This document shows, in pieces, positions 8,602 through 16,802 of a stretch of 64,000 nucleotides of DNA. The stretch spans positions 3,709,445-3,773,444 of the forward strand of contig NC_018485.1 in the NCBI RefSeq assembly GCF_000304315.1, read 5' to 3'. This DNA is from Methylocystis sp. SC2. Its GTDB lineage: Bacteria > Pseudomonadota > Alphaproteobacteria > Rhizobiales > Beijerinckiaceae. The notes below the pieces were generated by a model. The model saw only the letters and a program-made list of their open reading frames with translations, was not told where the DNA came from and did not search any database. A program made the position numbers and the translations under genes. Position 1 is the first letter of the stretch. The number at the start of each line of letters is the position of its first letter.

Positions 8602-9306
8602 CTATTTCGCGCCGCCGCGCTCGGCGGTCTGGCCGAAAAGTATTTCGCGTTCCAGCGCCGTGAAATCGAGACGCGTTCGTTCATAGGGCGCGCCGGCCGC
8701 ATAGGCGCGGATCACCGCCGGCCGGGAGCGGATCGCCTCGAACCAGCGCTTGACATGCGGGAAGTCGTGCAGATCCTGACCCTGATCCTCATGCGGAACG
8801 ATCCAGGGATAGCAGGCGATGTCGGCGATCGAATATTCGCCGGCGAGATAGGGCGTCTTGGCGAGCTGACCGTCCATGACGCCATAGAGCCGGCCGGTCT
8901 CGTTACGATAGCGCTCGATCGCGTAGGGAATCTTCGCCGGCGCGTATTTTGCGAAGTGGTGGTTTTGGCCGGCCATGGGGCCGAGTCCGCCGACCTGCCA
9001 GAACAGCCACTGCAGCGTTCGCGCACGGGCATGGAGGTCCGCGGGGAAAAGTCGTCCGGTCTTCTCCGCGAGATAGACGAGGATCGCGCCCGATTCGAAG
9101 AGCGCGACCGGAGCGCCGCCATCGGCGGGCGCGCGGTCGACCATCGCCGGCATGCGATTATTGGGAGAGATCGCCAGAAACTCCGGCTTGAACTGGTCCC
9201 CTTTGGTGATGTCGACGGGCTTGATCCGATAAGCGAGCCCCGCTTCCTCGAGAAAAATCGTCACTTTGTGGCCGTTGGGGGTCGGCCAGTAATAAAGATC
9301 AATCAT
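8602..9306 (-). CDS. glutathione S-transferase, YfcG/YghU-like
   Basis: A 234-aa cytosolic GST. The start MIDLYYWPTPNGHKVTIFLEEAGL is the thioredoxin-like domain opening of the Nu-class/YfcG group, with Thr and Asn in place of a catalytic Tyr or Cys; LFESGAILVYLAEK is the glutathione-binding segment (Glu-Ser). The C-terminal helical domain contains SIADIACYPWI. Such enzymes act as disulfide-bond reductases with glutathione. It sits 44 bases upstream of pyrE on the same strand and could share its transcript. Confidence 0.88.
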   Translation of the reverse strand: MIDLYYWPTPNGHKVTIFLEEAGLAYRIKPVDITKGDQFKPEFLAISPNNRMPAMVDRAPADGGAPVALFESGAILVYLAEKTGRLFPADLHARARTLQWLFWQVGGLGPMAGQNHHFAKYAPAKIPYAIERYRNETGRLYGVMDGQLAKTPYLAGEYSIADIACYPWIVPHEDQGQDLHDFPHVKRWFEAIRSRPAVIRAYAAGAPYERTRLDFTALEREILFGQTAERGGAK

Positions 9307-9404
9307 GGTCGCATGTCCGACGGGAGACCAGACTGTGTTTTAAGCCCTCGCGTCGCAAGATCAATGGCTCAGGTCATGCTAGGCTGGGCCCGGGAGTGGT
9401 CGAC

Positions 9405-9887
9405 ATGTTGATGAGATATTCGAAGATTCTGCTGACGGCTGCGCTCGGCGCGCTCATTCTGCTCGTCGCGGTCAATAATGTCACGGACTACGACACGAAT
9501 TTCCAGGTCGTCAGCCATGTGATGTCGATGGATCAAGTGCCGTCCGGCAGCCCGCTCGAGTGGCGCGCCCTCACCAGCGTGAAGCTGCACAGAATGTTTT
9601 ACGCATTCATCATCGCAATCGAATTCTCCGCCGCCGCGCTCATCCTCGCCGGCGTGTGGCGGCTATTGCTGGCGCGCAAGGCGCAGGCGACGCAATTCAA
9701 CGTCGCGAAGGATCTCGCCACTGCGGGCCTTGCGCTCGCCGTCGGCCTTTACCTGTTCGGCTTCATGGCCATCGGCGGCGAATGGTTCCAGATGTGGCGC
9801 GCCGGACCCGACATGCAGCAGGCCGCGTTCCGCTTCATCGGCTGCGCGGCGCTGGTGATGCTGTTTCTGGGTCAGCGCGACGACTAA
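9405..9887 (+). CDS. DUF2165-family membrane protein
   Basis: A 160-aa integral membrane protein with four hydrophobic segments (approximately residues 5-25, 65-85, 103-122 and 138-155). The LLVAVNNVTDYDTNFQFV-like region, GEWFQMWRAG and RF(I/L)GCAAL segments match the DUF2165 pattern. GGGAG at 9392-9396 supports the ATG at 9405 over the GTG at 9396. Function is unknown. Confidence 0.82.
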   Translation: MLMRYSKILLTAALGALILLVAVNNVTDYDTNFQVVSHVMSMDQVPSGSPLEWRALTSVKLHRMFYAFIIAIEFSAAALILAGVWRLLLARKAQATQFNVAKDLATAGLALAVGLYLFGFMAIGGEWFQMWRAGPDMQQAAFRFIGCAALVMLFLGQRDD

Positions 9888-9891
9888 CGCG

Positions 9892-10086
9892 TCACAGACG
9901 CTTCAGCATATTATATCCGAGCAGACCGCCAAGGCCTGCGCCGACCACCGCGATGAGCGGGCCGCCGATCGCGACGCCCGTCAGGCCGCCGAGAACGGCG
10001 CCGACTCCGCCAAAAAGATATTTGTTCTTTTTAACGGTGGGGTTTTCATCGGTCAGTTGCTTCTGAAGATTTTCGTCATCAGCCAT
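9892..10086 (-). CDS. small glycine-zipper membrane protein
   Basis: A 64-aa protein: charged N-terminus (MADDENLQKQL), a Lys-rich turn, then a Gly-rich hydrophobic hairpin (GGVGAVLGGLTGVAIGG and VGAGLGGLLGY). The glycine spacing is of the glycine-zipper type found in small inner-membrane or envelope stress proteins. The ATG at 10086 has GAGG eight bases upstream. Convergent with the DUF2165 gene (4-base gap). Role unknown. Confidence 0.65.
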   Translation of the reverse strand: MADDENLQKQLTDENPTVKKNKYLFGGVGAVLGGLTGVAIGGPLIAVVGAGLGGLLGYNMLKRL

Positions 10087-10232
10087 TGCAAAGTCCTCGG
10101 GAAAGAGCCGCAATGGCGAATTAAGCAGGCCCACGTTGTTTTCAAGTGTGGTCCGAAGAAACGGTCAGGGCGTAGCGATTCGTCACAGCTACGGAGTCCG
10201 CGGCGGCGACCCGGAGGCGTTGAAGTTGCGGA

Positions 10233-11210
10233 TTAATCTGGCCGCGCCAAACTCTCCTGCGCCGTCGCGCCAAGCTCCAAGCTGATCCCCTGCATCTTGA
10301 GATGAGCCCAGTTCTTGAGGTCTTTCACGGTGAAGCCTTTCAAGAAGGGATTTCCATTGACGATTTTTTCGCGGGTTTTGCTCGGCTGTCCGTCGACGCT
10401 GGCGATCACCGTCGCCGCATCGACCTCTTCCGGCGCGGACAGGATCGCCGCCGCGCCGCCCGGGCCGGCGAAATGCGCCAGATAAAGCGCCCCCGGCGTG
10501 ATCGGGAGTCCCTTTTTCATCAGGATCGACGTGTTTTGCTCGACATAGCGCGTCGTCATTTCTCGAGAGAGATCAGGGTCCCTTCGCAAGTCGAGAATCT
10601 CTTTGTCGCTTAAGTTGCCGGCGAGGTCGGGACGGTGTTTCTTGATCAACCCCATCCATGTGGCGTTGACGAACTGTCCCAGCCCGGCGGCAGAGGAAAA
10701 CTTGTTTCTAGCGTCCGGATTTCCCTGTGATTCGGACATGGTGATCCTATCGACCAGAGCCTTGAGCGACGAGGCGGCCTGATCGGGAACTGGAAAATGA
10801 ATGTCGTGGAAGTGCAGTTTCAGTCCGAATCCAACGGCGAAGACCAGCATTAGAGCGACCGGAGAAACGCGCGTGCTTCGTTCGTCGCGGGCCGGCCTCC
10901 GCGTGGTGCAAGCCTCTTCCCGATAAGGCGCGGTCAGGCTGATATATTCAGCGGTCGGTGGTTGTAGTTGCGCGTTCTTGAGAGAAGATAGAAAGCTTTG
11001 CAGCGTCTGGTCGTCGAACCCAAAATTGATCCTGATCTCAACCTTTCTTCCCGCGTCCGAACTCTCGCCGTCAGAGACCAACGTCGCGTGTTCGCAAGCG
11101 GAAATTTTGACCGCGGCTTCCGCCCCCGCGCAAGCTGGCGGAGCTTTGTCCTCGCGCGCTCGCGCGCTTGCTTCTTTGGACGCCTCGTTTGCAGAGCTTG
11201 CTTCGTCCAT
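10233..11210 (-). CDS. membrane-anchored lytic transglycosylase-like protein
   Basis: A 325-aa protein with an Ala/Glu/Lys-rich cytoplasmic head, a single membrane segment (VSPVALMLVFAVGFGLKL near residue 125) and a C-terminal SLT-like domain. RITMSESQGNPDARNKFSSAAGLGQF supplies the catalytic Glu and the SSAxGLxQF signature, and TWMGLIKKHRPDL the following helix; PGALYLAHFAGPGGAAAIL matches the later family motif. It would cleave peptidoglycan glycan strands in the periplasm. The N-terminal 90 residues are low in similarity to anything I recognise. Confidence 0.75.
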   Translation of the reverse strand: MDEASSANEASKEASARAREDKAPPACAGAEAAVKISACEHATLVSDGESSDAGRKVEIRINFGFDDQTLQSFLSSLKNAQLQPPTAEYISLTAPYREEACTTRRPARDERSTRVSPVALMLVFAVGFGLKLHFHDIHFPVPDQAASSLKALVDRITMSESQGNPDARNKFSSAAGLGQFVNATWMGLIKKHRPDLAGNLSDKEILDLRRDPDLSREMTTRYVEQNTSILMKKGLPITPGALYLAHFAGPGGAAAILSAPEEVDAATVIASVDGQPSKTREKIVNGNPFLKGFTVKDLKNWAHLKMQGISLELGATAQESLARPD

Positions 11211-11593
11211 AAGCTCACTCCTCGCTTGCGTGGCGAATATCCGGTGGCAGACGAGGGGAACAGCATCCTGTTATCAAATTGTAAACGATGCTTCAGAAAG
11301 CGCGCTTGCGCCTGTGTCGGAAAGGCGCCGCGCCTCGGCGCTTTGAAAATCGCCTTAATCTTCTGACGCCTGCTTCGAGCCTGAAACTGGTTGAGGAAGA
11401 GGGCCGCGAGCCCTCATGAAGAAGCTTTTCTATTCCCCAAGAACGAACGATTTTCCTCCGCATCAACTCTATTTCCTGAATCATGGTTTTTGGATTCTTG
11501 GCGTGGCCGAGGCGCGCGTCGCGCAGGCCGTTAATCCATTCTCAAGCAATCGGCGTGAGGCTCAAAAGTCTTGCATCGCATTCGAAGCTGCCC
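11211..11593. other. intergenic stretch, no clear feature
   Basis: About 380 bases between two divergent genes. Short open frames exist on both strands, but none has a convincing ribosome site or protein-like composition. It presumably holds both promoters. No repeat or hairpin stands out. Confidence 0.4.
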
Positions 11594-12358
11594 ATGACCG
11601 AGCAAACGGGATTAGCCGCCTTCGACCTCAGCCCTGCCGCGGCTCCCGCGGCTGACGTTCCGGAGCCGAAAGTCGGGTCTGCGGACGCGACGATCTCCCC
11701 ACATGTGTCGGATCATTCCAGGGCGGCTGTCGCGCAACGCCTGCTTCCGGCGCTCAAAAGCGCTTTCATCCACGGCTCTCGGCTTCTTTGGGCGGCGTTG
11801 CTCTATGGCGCCGCCGGCCTCGCCGGCTGGCTGATCGCCGAGGCCGCCTGGCCGACGGTTTCCGCCTTGCCGGACCTCGTCCGCACGATGGCGACGCAGG
11901 AAAACGCCGAGCGCGTCGCCTTTCTACGCACGACGCAGAAGATGGAAGAGGAGATCCGCGCGCTCCGCACTGAGATGGAATCGATGAGGTCTTCGATGCA
12001 GGCGGCGGCTCCGGCCGCCGACGCCGTCGACACTCTCGGCAAACGCATCGACGCGATGAAGACGGAAACGAATTCCGCGATCGGCGCGCTGTCAGGTCAG
12101 GTCGAGGGACTGCGGCGCGACGCAGCCGCCAAGCCTGCGCCGACAGGCGCGCCCTCGGAGCAAGCCGGCGCGCGTTCGCCGCGAAGCGAATACGTCATCC
12201 TCGAACAAGGCGCGTCGCGGCGGACGACCGTCTCTGCGACGGTGAAAGTCGGCGAGGGACTGCGGCGTCCCAAAATACGTCGCGGGGACGCGTTCGAGCC
12301 GGCAAAGTATCCGGACGCGCCTGGCGCGCCGCGCCCGCTCGGCGCCTACGGGCGGTAG
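11594..12358 (+). CDS. single-pass membrane protein with coiled coil
   Basis: A 254-aa protein I cannot assign to a family. An Ala/Pro/Asp-rich N-terminus of about 60 residues is followed by one membrane segment (LLWAALLYGAAGLAGWLIAE, about residues 66-86) and a long predicted coiled coil (MEEEIRALRTEMESMRSSM through GALSGQVEGLRRDA). The C-terminal tail is basic and Pro-rich. The ATG at 11594 has only a weak ribosome site; an upstream GTG/ATG in the same frame at 11483 gives a less plausible N-terminus. Architecture suggests an inner-membrane scaffold. Confidence 0.6.
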   Translation: MTEQTGLAAFDLSPAAAPAADVPEPKVGSADATISPHVSDHSRAAVAQRLLPALKSAFIHGSRLLWAALLYGAAGLAGWLIAEAAWPTVSALPDLVRTMATQENAERVAFLRTTQKMEEEIRALRTEMESMRSSMQAAAPAADAVDTLGKRIDAMKTETNSAIGALSGQVEGLRRDAAAKPAPTGAPSEQAGARSPRSEYVILEQGASRRTTVSATVKVGEGLRRPKIRRGDAFEPAKYPDAPGAPRPLGAYGR

Positions 12359-12691
12359 GATAGCGGAGTCGACCGGATCGCTTACTATGGCGGCTTGGGC
12401 GACCTGATCGAACTTTGCGACGCGCGCCAAATTGACGGACGACTTATCCGTCCATGGCGAGGTGATGGCGACCGCGATGAGCGCGATTTTTGTATGCGTT
12501 CGCATGCAAAACTCGCGCGGTCACAAACCTCAGCGCCGTCTCGTCGCAGAAAATGCCGTTGGACATCGACTTCCGCCGCGCGACAAAACGCCGTCTCGAC
12601 AACTCGCTTTGGTCGATGATAGCAATTCAAACGATTTGAAGGTCCGCTTTTATCTCCGCCTATGGTGAATGCTATATTTTGGAGAGTGGCA
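12359..12691. other. intergenic leader region of the radical SAM locus
   Basis: About 330 bases upstream of the radical SAM gene. The last 100 bases become AT-richer (GATGATAGCAATTCAAACG and onward), consistent with a promoter. No coding frame here looks real. GGAG at 12681-12684 is the ribosome site for the next gene. Confidence 0.4.
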
Positions 12692-14038
12692 ATGGATCGT
12701 GTCTCCAACGACATTTCGTCGACATCCCATGCTCTGCTCAGCTTCGACGTCGATGCAGAAAAGTTTGTCTATTCGGCGCGGGACAATAGGCTCTTGCGAT
12801 TGCCGGCGTCGGATGAGACGGCTTCGGAGATGTTCAGCGATACGTCCGAACCGTTTCATTTGAGCTTCCCGCCACTCGCGACGACCATCCGCCCAAGAAC
12901 GCTCGAATTCGTGATAACGGGCGCCTGCAATCTGGCTTGTTCGTATTGCGCGACTCGTGAACGATACAAGCTTCCTAACGGGAAAAACGATATTCTCGAT
13001 GAGGACACGGCGTTTTCATTCCTCGAGCTTGTGCGTCCGTTTTTGACGGGCCAGGACGTCACGTTAAAGTTCTTTGGAGGAGAGCCGCTGCTCGGCTTCG
13101 GCGTGATCAAAGCGATCGTCGAGAAGTTAAAGGCATGGAACGTAAAGAGTGAAAAGATCGTCGCCACCAATGGATTGCTGCTTAGCGACGAGATCACCGA
13201 CTTTTTGATCGAAAATGGATTCTTGACGTTGATTAGCCTGGATGGCCCTCAAGAAATCCACGACACGAACAGGGTCGATCACACCGGCAAAGGTTCATAT
13301 GAAAAGGTGCTTGAAAACGTGAAACGTTTTCGCGCGAGACACCCAAGCGCATTTGAATCGCTTGTCGCCTTCAACTTGGTCGTGTCTCCTCGCTTTGCCG
13401 GCCAGTTCCGACAGCAAGTCGAGCATCTTCTGAGCCTCGGCATATCGAGCGCTCAGATCAATCCCAACGATTGCGCGGCGACTTCCGAATCCTGCACGCG
13501 TTACTCTCTCCAGCAATGGCAGGCGATGCAGGAGGAGAAGGTCGCGGTTCGCGAAATGCTGATGGCGAAAAGATATCGGGAAGGGCGCAGCGAAGAGATC
13601 GATTGCTATGAGACCTATGCCGGTCTCAATCCCGGTGGCAATGATGGGGAAAAGCTTCCTGAAGAATTGGCTGGAACGTACAATTGTCGCGATTGCCAAG
13701 CGTTCGAATGGAACACCCTGACATTGCTGCCCGACGGTTCGATTTCCTCCTGCATCGAATTTGAGCGCGTAGAATCCGTCAGTTTTGGCGATGCGAAAAA
13801 AGCGGTTTTGGACATTGCGGCGTTGGTAAAATTTCAGGAGAGCTTCCGGCGTTCGGTTCAATCCGGCCCCTGCGCGCATTGTTGGGCGGTACGCGTTTGC
13901 CCCATGGTGAGTTGCTACAAAACATTTGCAAGTTCTGGAGCTCAGCCCAACTGGCAGCGAGAGGAGGATTGCAACTTGGTCCGGGAGGAGATGGCGTCAC
14001 GCTTTAGGGATGCAGTCAAGCTTCATTTGTTGCGATAG
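12692..14038 (+). CDS. radical SAM/SPASM peptide maturase
   Basis: A 448-aa enzyme. The radical SAM cluster motif CNLACSYC (Cys79, Cys83, Cys86) and the SAM-binding FFGGEPL lie in the N-terminal half; about 60 residues precede them and could hold a peptide-recognition region. The C-terminus has a complete SPASM pattern: an early CRDC, GSISSC (G-x4-C), then CAHCWAVRVCPMVSC (C-x2-C-x5-C-x3-C), and a last Cys in EEDCNLV. Such enzymes use extra 4Fe-4S clusters to cross-link or otherwise modify ribosomal peptides. The ATG at 12692 is preceded by GGAG. A 66-aa Cys-motif peptide gene follows after 11 bases and is the likely substrate. The modification chemistry cannot be predicted. Confidence 0.9.
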   Translation: MDRVSNDISSTSHALLSFDVDAEKFVYSARDNRLLRLPASDETASEMFSDTSEPFHLSFPPLATTIRPRTLEFVITGACNLACSYCATRERYKLPNGKNDILDEDTAFSFLELVRPFLTGQDVTLKFFGGEPLLGFGVIKAIVEKLKAWNVKSEKIVATNGLLLSDEITDFLIENGFLTLISLDGPQEIHDTNRVDHTGKGSYEKVLENVKRFRARHPSAFESLVAFNLVVSPRFAGQFRQQVEHLLSLGISSAQINPNDCAATSESCTRYSLQQWQAMQEEKVAVREMLMAKRYREGRSEEIDCYETYAGLNPGGNDGEKLPEELAGTYNCRDCQAFEWNTLTLLPDGSISSCIEFERVESVSFGDAKKAVLDIAALVKFQESFRRSVQSGPCAHCWAVRVCPMVSCYKTFASSGAQPNWQREEDCNLVREEMASRFRDAVKLHLLR

Positions 14039-14049
14039 GAGAGCCCGCT

Positions 14050-14250
14050 ATGACAAAGCCGGTACAAACGACGACATATTTGATTCCCATCGCCGCGGAG
14101 GGTCCGGCGATGGAAAAAATTCTTCAATCTATCCAGCTGCAGGCGACGTGTGGCACCTGTACGTCAATCGGCTGTTCGTGGTGCAACGCATCAGTTCCCG
14201 CGGCTCACATGCGCATCGCGCTCGTTCCGGACGAAGCTGCAAAGAAATAA
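14050..14250 (+). CDS. putative RiPP precursor peptide with C-x2-C-x4-C-x2-C core
   Basis: A 66-aa peptide directly behind the radical SAM/SPASM gene (11-base gap; AGGAGAG ribosome site overlapping the region after the maturase stop). The first 30 residues look like a leader (helical EKILQSIQLQA), followed by a compact core CGTCTSIGCSWCNAS with Cys at 34, 37, 42 and 45, then a 20-residue tail. No signal peptide. A strong hairpin terminator follows, closing a two-gene operon. Cys pairs next to Ser/Thr/Asn residues suit thioether formation, but metal binding by four Cys is an alternative. Confidence 0.75.
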   Translation: MTKPVQTTTYLIPIAAEGPAMEKILQSIQLQATCGTCTSIGCSWCNASVPAAHMRIALVPDEAAKK

Positions 14251-14273
14251 GCCAGTTTCGATCCTCGTAAAAA

Positions 14274-14306
14274 AACGCCGGCTCAGGAACGTCATGCGCC
14301 GGCGTT
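14274..14306 (+). terminator. hairpin terminator of the radical SAM-peptide operon
   Basis: Perfect 9-bp stem AACGCCGGC / GCCGGCGTT with a 15-base loop, starting 24 bases after the peptide gene stop, ending with a short T run. It is preceded by an A run, so it may work in both directions. Confidence 0.75.
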
Positions 14307-14324
14307 TAGTATTTTGAGCCGCCA

Positions 14325-14436
14325 CTAAAGCAGGTTCGGAAAAAGTTGACAGACTTTTTCGTGGAGAGCCTGCTCCAACGTTTTGGTTTCGAGAGATTCC
14401 TTATCGATCACATGAGTCCATGTGATCGGGAAGCGC
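14325..14436. repeat. structured intergenic repeat with two hairpins
   Basis: Two clear hairpins: AAAAAGT/ACTTTTT (14340-14346 with 14353-14359) and the perfect GATCACATG-AGTC-CATGTGATC (14406-14427). It ends in AAGCGCTCTAG. The layout (GCAGGTTCGGAAAAAGTTG at the left, GCGCTCTAG at the right) resembles dispersed intergenic elements I associate with Hyphomicrobiales. No second copy occurs in this window. Confidence 0.5.
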
Positions 14437-14437
14437 T

Positions 14438-15475
14438 CTAGCGGCCCAGCGACAGATGCGACATACGGAAAATGCTGGATATAAACTTTATCACAAAGCC
14501 AACGAGCCCTGAGCCGCCATAAAAATTGCCTTTGTTGAGTTGGATAAAAACATGGGCGGGCGCGTCAGATTCATTGGTCACTTCGCACACAAAGAATCCC
14601 TCGCGGGCGCGCATCGATTCAAAGAGGATTTTCGTGGCGGCGGCGCACTCACGCAGGCGCGTGCGGATCGAACTATCGCGGCTCATCTTTGCGGACGCCG
14701 AAATGATTGCATTCGCTCTTGAGCGATCCTGTGCGACTGCGGCGACCCTCATATCCTCAGGATGCGTCTGGCTGGTTGGCCGCAGTTTGGAAACGACGTT
14801 GGCGGTCGTCGCAATGACGTTTCCAAGCGCGTAGTCCCGACTCTCGCCGGGCTCGATCCGTTCGCACCAGATCATGGTTTTGCCGGCAAGACATAGAATC
14901 GCAGGCGTCGACAGATCGTCGAGAGGGCATGTCTTGTAGACATAAGGCGCTCGCGCCCAACTCATGGTCGATGCGTCACAGGGAACGGATTCAATCACGA
15001 CATTGGCGGATGAACAAAGATAGGCAGGCTGGAGAAACAGCAGCGGCGCCGAATTGTCTCCTGCAAGTTTCGTCAGATCGATTTTTTCGACGACATTGCC
15101 TTCGCCAGCCGTCAGCAAAATCTCTCTTTGCTTTTCCGAAGTGGCGATCCGATTGAGCTTCACGTCTCCGCCGCCGCAGAACACGTAAAGGAATGTCGCG
15201 AACTCATTCGCGATCCAGGAGCGTTTCGGCGCCAAGTGAGGAGTTTGACGCGGAATGGTTCGTGTTCCGGGCCACCGGCAAACAGACCTGCTTGGCCGAT
15301 CGAAAAAGGACGTCTCGGGACCGAGCGTCACGACGAGTCCCTCGCGCGCGCCCAACAAGCGAAAGTCGCTTTCCCCTTTCCGGAGCGAGATCTGTTCGGG
15401 ACTGGAAAATGGGTTGCGCATGAAGGTGCGGAACCCGAGGTCGATAAAGTCGATGGGCGTCATGTACATGCGCAA
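14438..15475 (-). CDS. unrecognised protein, possibly AIM24-like beta domain
   Basis: A 345-aa protein without signal peptide or membrane segment. It is rich in beta-type segments (EGLVVTLGPETSFF, LLFLQPAYLCSSANVVIESV, AILCLAGKTMIWCERIEPGESRDYALGNVIATT). The latter stretch resembles the AIM24/TRAP-like beta-barrel family, where a hydrophobic strand is followed by LxPGE(x)nRVdxG; I give this low weight. It converges on the radical SAM-peptide operon with a repeat between. It contains seven Cys but no spaced metal motif. The start at 15475 is the first ATG; a later Met at residue 5 is possible. Confidence 0.55.
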   Translation of the reverse strand: MRMYMTPIDFIDLGFRTFMRNPFSSPEQISLRKGESDFRLLGAREGLVVTLGPETSFFDRPSRSVCRWPGTRTIPRQTPHLAPKRSWIANEFATFLYVFCGGGDVKLNRIATSEKQREILLTAGEGNVVEKIDLTKLAGDNSAPLLFLQPAYLCSSANVVIESVPCDASTMSWARAPYVYKTCPLDDLSTPAILCLAGKTMIWCERIEPGESRDYALGNVIATTANVVSKLRPTSQTHPEDMRVAAVAQDRSRANAIISASAKMSRDSSIRTRLRECAAATKILFESMRAREGFFVCEVTNESDAPAHVFIQLNKGNFYGGSGLVGFVIKFISSIFRMSHLSLGR

Positions 15476-15782
15476 AATCCCTCAGCCAATTCCACAATCA
15501 TCTTGGGGAGATCGTCGCCGCGACGGAAGCCTACGGTCGCGTTTGCTGAAGCGATCGACTCTATAACGCAGCTTGCCAGCGTTCGTTCCGCGTAAGTCGC
15601 GATGCAGCGAGGCGAGGCGAGGGCTGACAGAGCGATAGGATTATAACCGGCTGATCTTGAGAACGAACCAAAACCGTGCGGCGCCCTGAAACCAACAGCG
15701 GTCGAAAGGCGCGGGCGCTAAATGGCGCTTGAAATTGTTCAAGCCACTGGTTACACAAAACGCTTTAAGTTATTGAATTTTC
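15476..15782. other. intergenic stretch before tRNA
   Basis: About 300 bases upstream (on the minus strand) of the 345-aa gene and downstream of the tRNA. No convincing ORF. A ggttaca sequence at 15749-15755 resembles the -35 element seen near the bufferin genes but lacks the matching -10. Confidence 0.4.
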
Positions 15783-15858
15783 TGGTGGGCCGGGCAGGAC
15801 TCGAACCTGCAACCAGACCGTTATGAGCGGCCGGCTCTAACCATTGAGCTACCGGCCC
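15783..15858 (-). tRNA. tRNA with CAT anticodon, probably tRNA-Ile2 (else elongator tRNA-Met)
   Basis: Full cloverleaf read on the minus strand: acceptor GGGCCGG/CCGGCCC, D arm AGCTCAATGGTTAGAGC, anticodon loop CTCATAA (anticodon CAT), T arm with GGTTCGAGTCC, and an encoded CCA (15783-15785). The short D loop and the anticodon arm resemble lysidine-modified tRNA-Ile2 more than elongator Met, but the two cannot be separated with certainty by eye. Confidence 0.85.
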
Positions 15859-16031
15859 CGAGACGGGGACGCCCCTCCTATACCGCAACCCGAGCGCGCG
15901 CAATATCGAGGACTTGCATGCAACGGCTCTCATCGCGCGCGCGTTCGCCCTGGCGCGGACCATGTCGCGAGCCATGCGCATGAGTCGGCATGTCTTGCCA
16001 CTCCCCGCGCCGCGCCTGTAAGGCTTCTCGC

Positions 16032-16685
16032 ATGAACGAGCGCGACGCGCGCGCGGCGATCGTCGACGCCGCGCAGGAGATGGAGCGGCTGGGCCTCAAT
16101 CACGGCTCGGCCGGCAATCTGTCGTTGCGGGTCGGCGACGCCGCGCTCGTCACGCCGAGCGGCGTTCCAGCCCGCGAACTTGCGCCCGAACTGATCGCGC
16201 GCATGCCGCTGGCGGGGGATGGCGACTTCGAGGGTCCGCTGCCGCCGTCGAGCGAGTGGCGCTTCCATCTCGACGTCTACCGCGCCCGGCCCGACGTGAA
16301 CGCCATCGCGCATATGCATTCGCCCTATGCGACGACGATCGCGACGCTGCGGCGCGACATTCCGGCGGTGCATTACATGATCGCGGCCTTCGGCGGCCCG
16401 ACCGTGCGCTGCGTCGACTATGCGCCCTACGGCACGGCGGAACTGTCGCGACTCGTCGTCGCCGGGCTCAAGGATCGCGACGGCGTGCTGCTTGCCAATC
16501 ATGGCGCGATCGTCACCGGCGCGACGATGCGCAGAGCATTGTGGCGCGCCGTCGAACTCGAAGCGCTGGCGCAAGTCTTCTATCTCGGCGCGCTCGCCGG
16601 CGAACCCGTCGTTCTCTCCGATGAGGAGATCATGCGCACGGTGGAGCGCTTCAAGACGTACGGAACGCGCGACGCAAAGAATTGA
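16032..16685 (+). CDS. class II aldolase, probably methylthioribulose-1-phosphate type
   Basis: A 217-aa zinc aldolase of the class II/fuculose-phosphate group. HGSAGNLSLRV near residue 20 and the HMHSPYATTIA segment with two His ligands are hallmark motifs; LLANHGAIVTG supplies the third His region. The catalytic Glu lies in PPSSEWRFH. mtnA lies convergently next door, which points to the DHAP shunt for 5'-methylthioadenosine or 5'-deoxyadenosine waste, where an aldolase of this family splits 5-methylthioribulose-1-phosphate into DHAP and an aldehyde. Other sugar-phosphate substrates remain possible. Confidence 0.85.
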   Translation: MNERDARAAIVDAAQEMERLGLNHGSAGNLSLRVGDAALVTPSGVPARELAPELIARMPLAGDGDFEGPLPPSSEWRFHLDVYRARPDVNAIAHMHSPYATTIATLRRDIPAVHYMIAAFGGPTVRCVDYAPYGTAELSRLVVAGLKDRDGVLLANHGAIVTGATMRRALWRAVELEALAQVFYLGALAGEPVVLSDEEIMRTVERFKTYGTRDAKN

Positions 16686-16693
16686 TCGCGGTT

Positions 16694-16801
16694 TGTCATT
16701 TCCGACGAACCGAAGGTTCGATCGGAAATCCAGCTCAGCGTTTGACTGGCGTTTTGTTCTGGATTCCCGATCGCTTCGCAGGCGAAGCGTCGGGAATGAC
16801 A
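16694..16801. repeat. palindromic intergenic repeat between convergent genes
   Basis: TGTCATTTCCGACGAACC at the left and its counterpart GCGTCGGGAATGACA at the right form long imperfect inverted arms, with inner AAATCCAG...CTGGATTCCCGATCG pairing and small hairpins GAACCGAAGGTTC and GCTTCGCAGGCGAAGC. The sequence type is common between genes in Hyphomicrobiales and probably serves as a bidirectional terminator here. Confidence 0.7.
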
Positions 16802-16802
16802 G

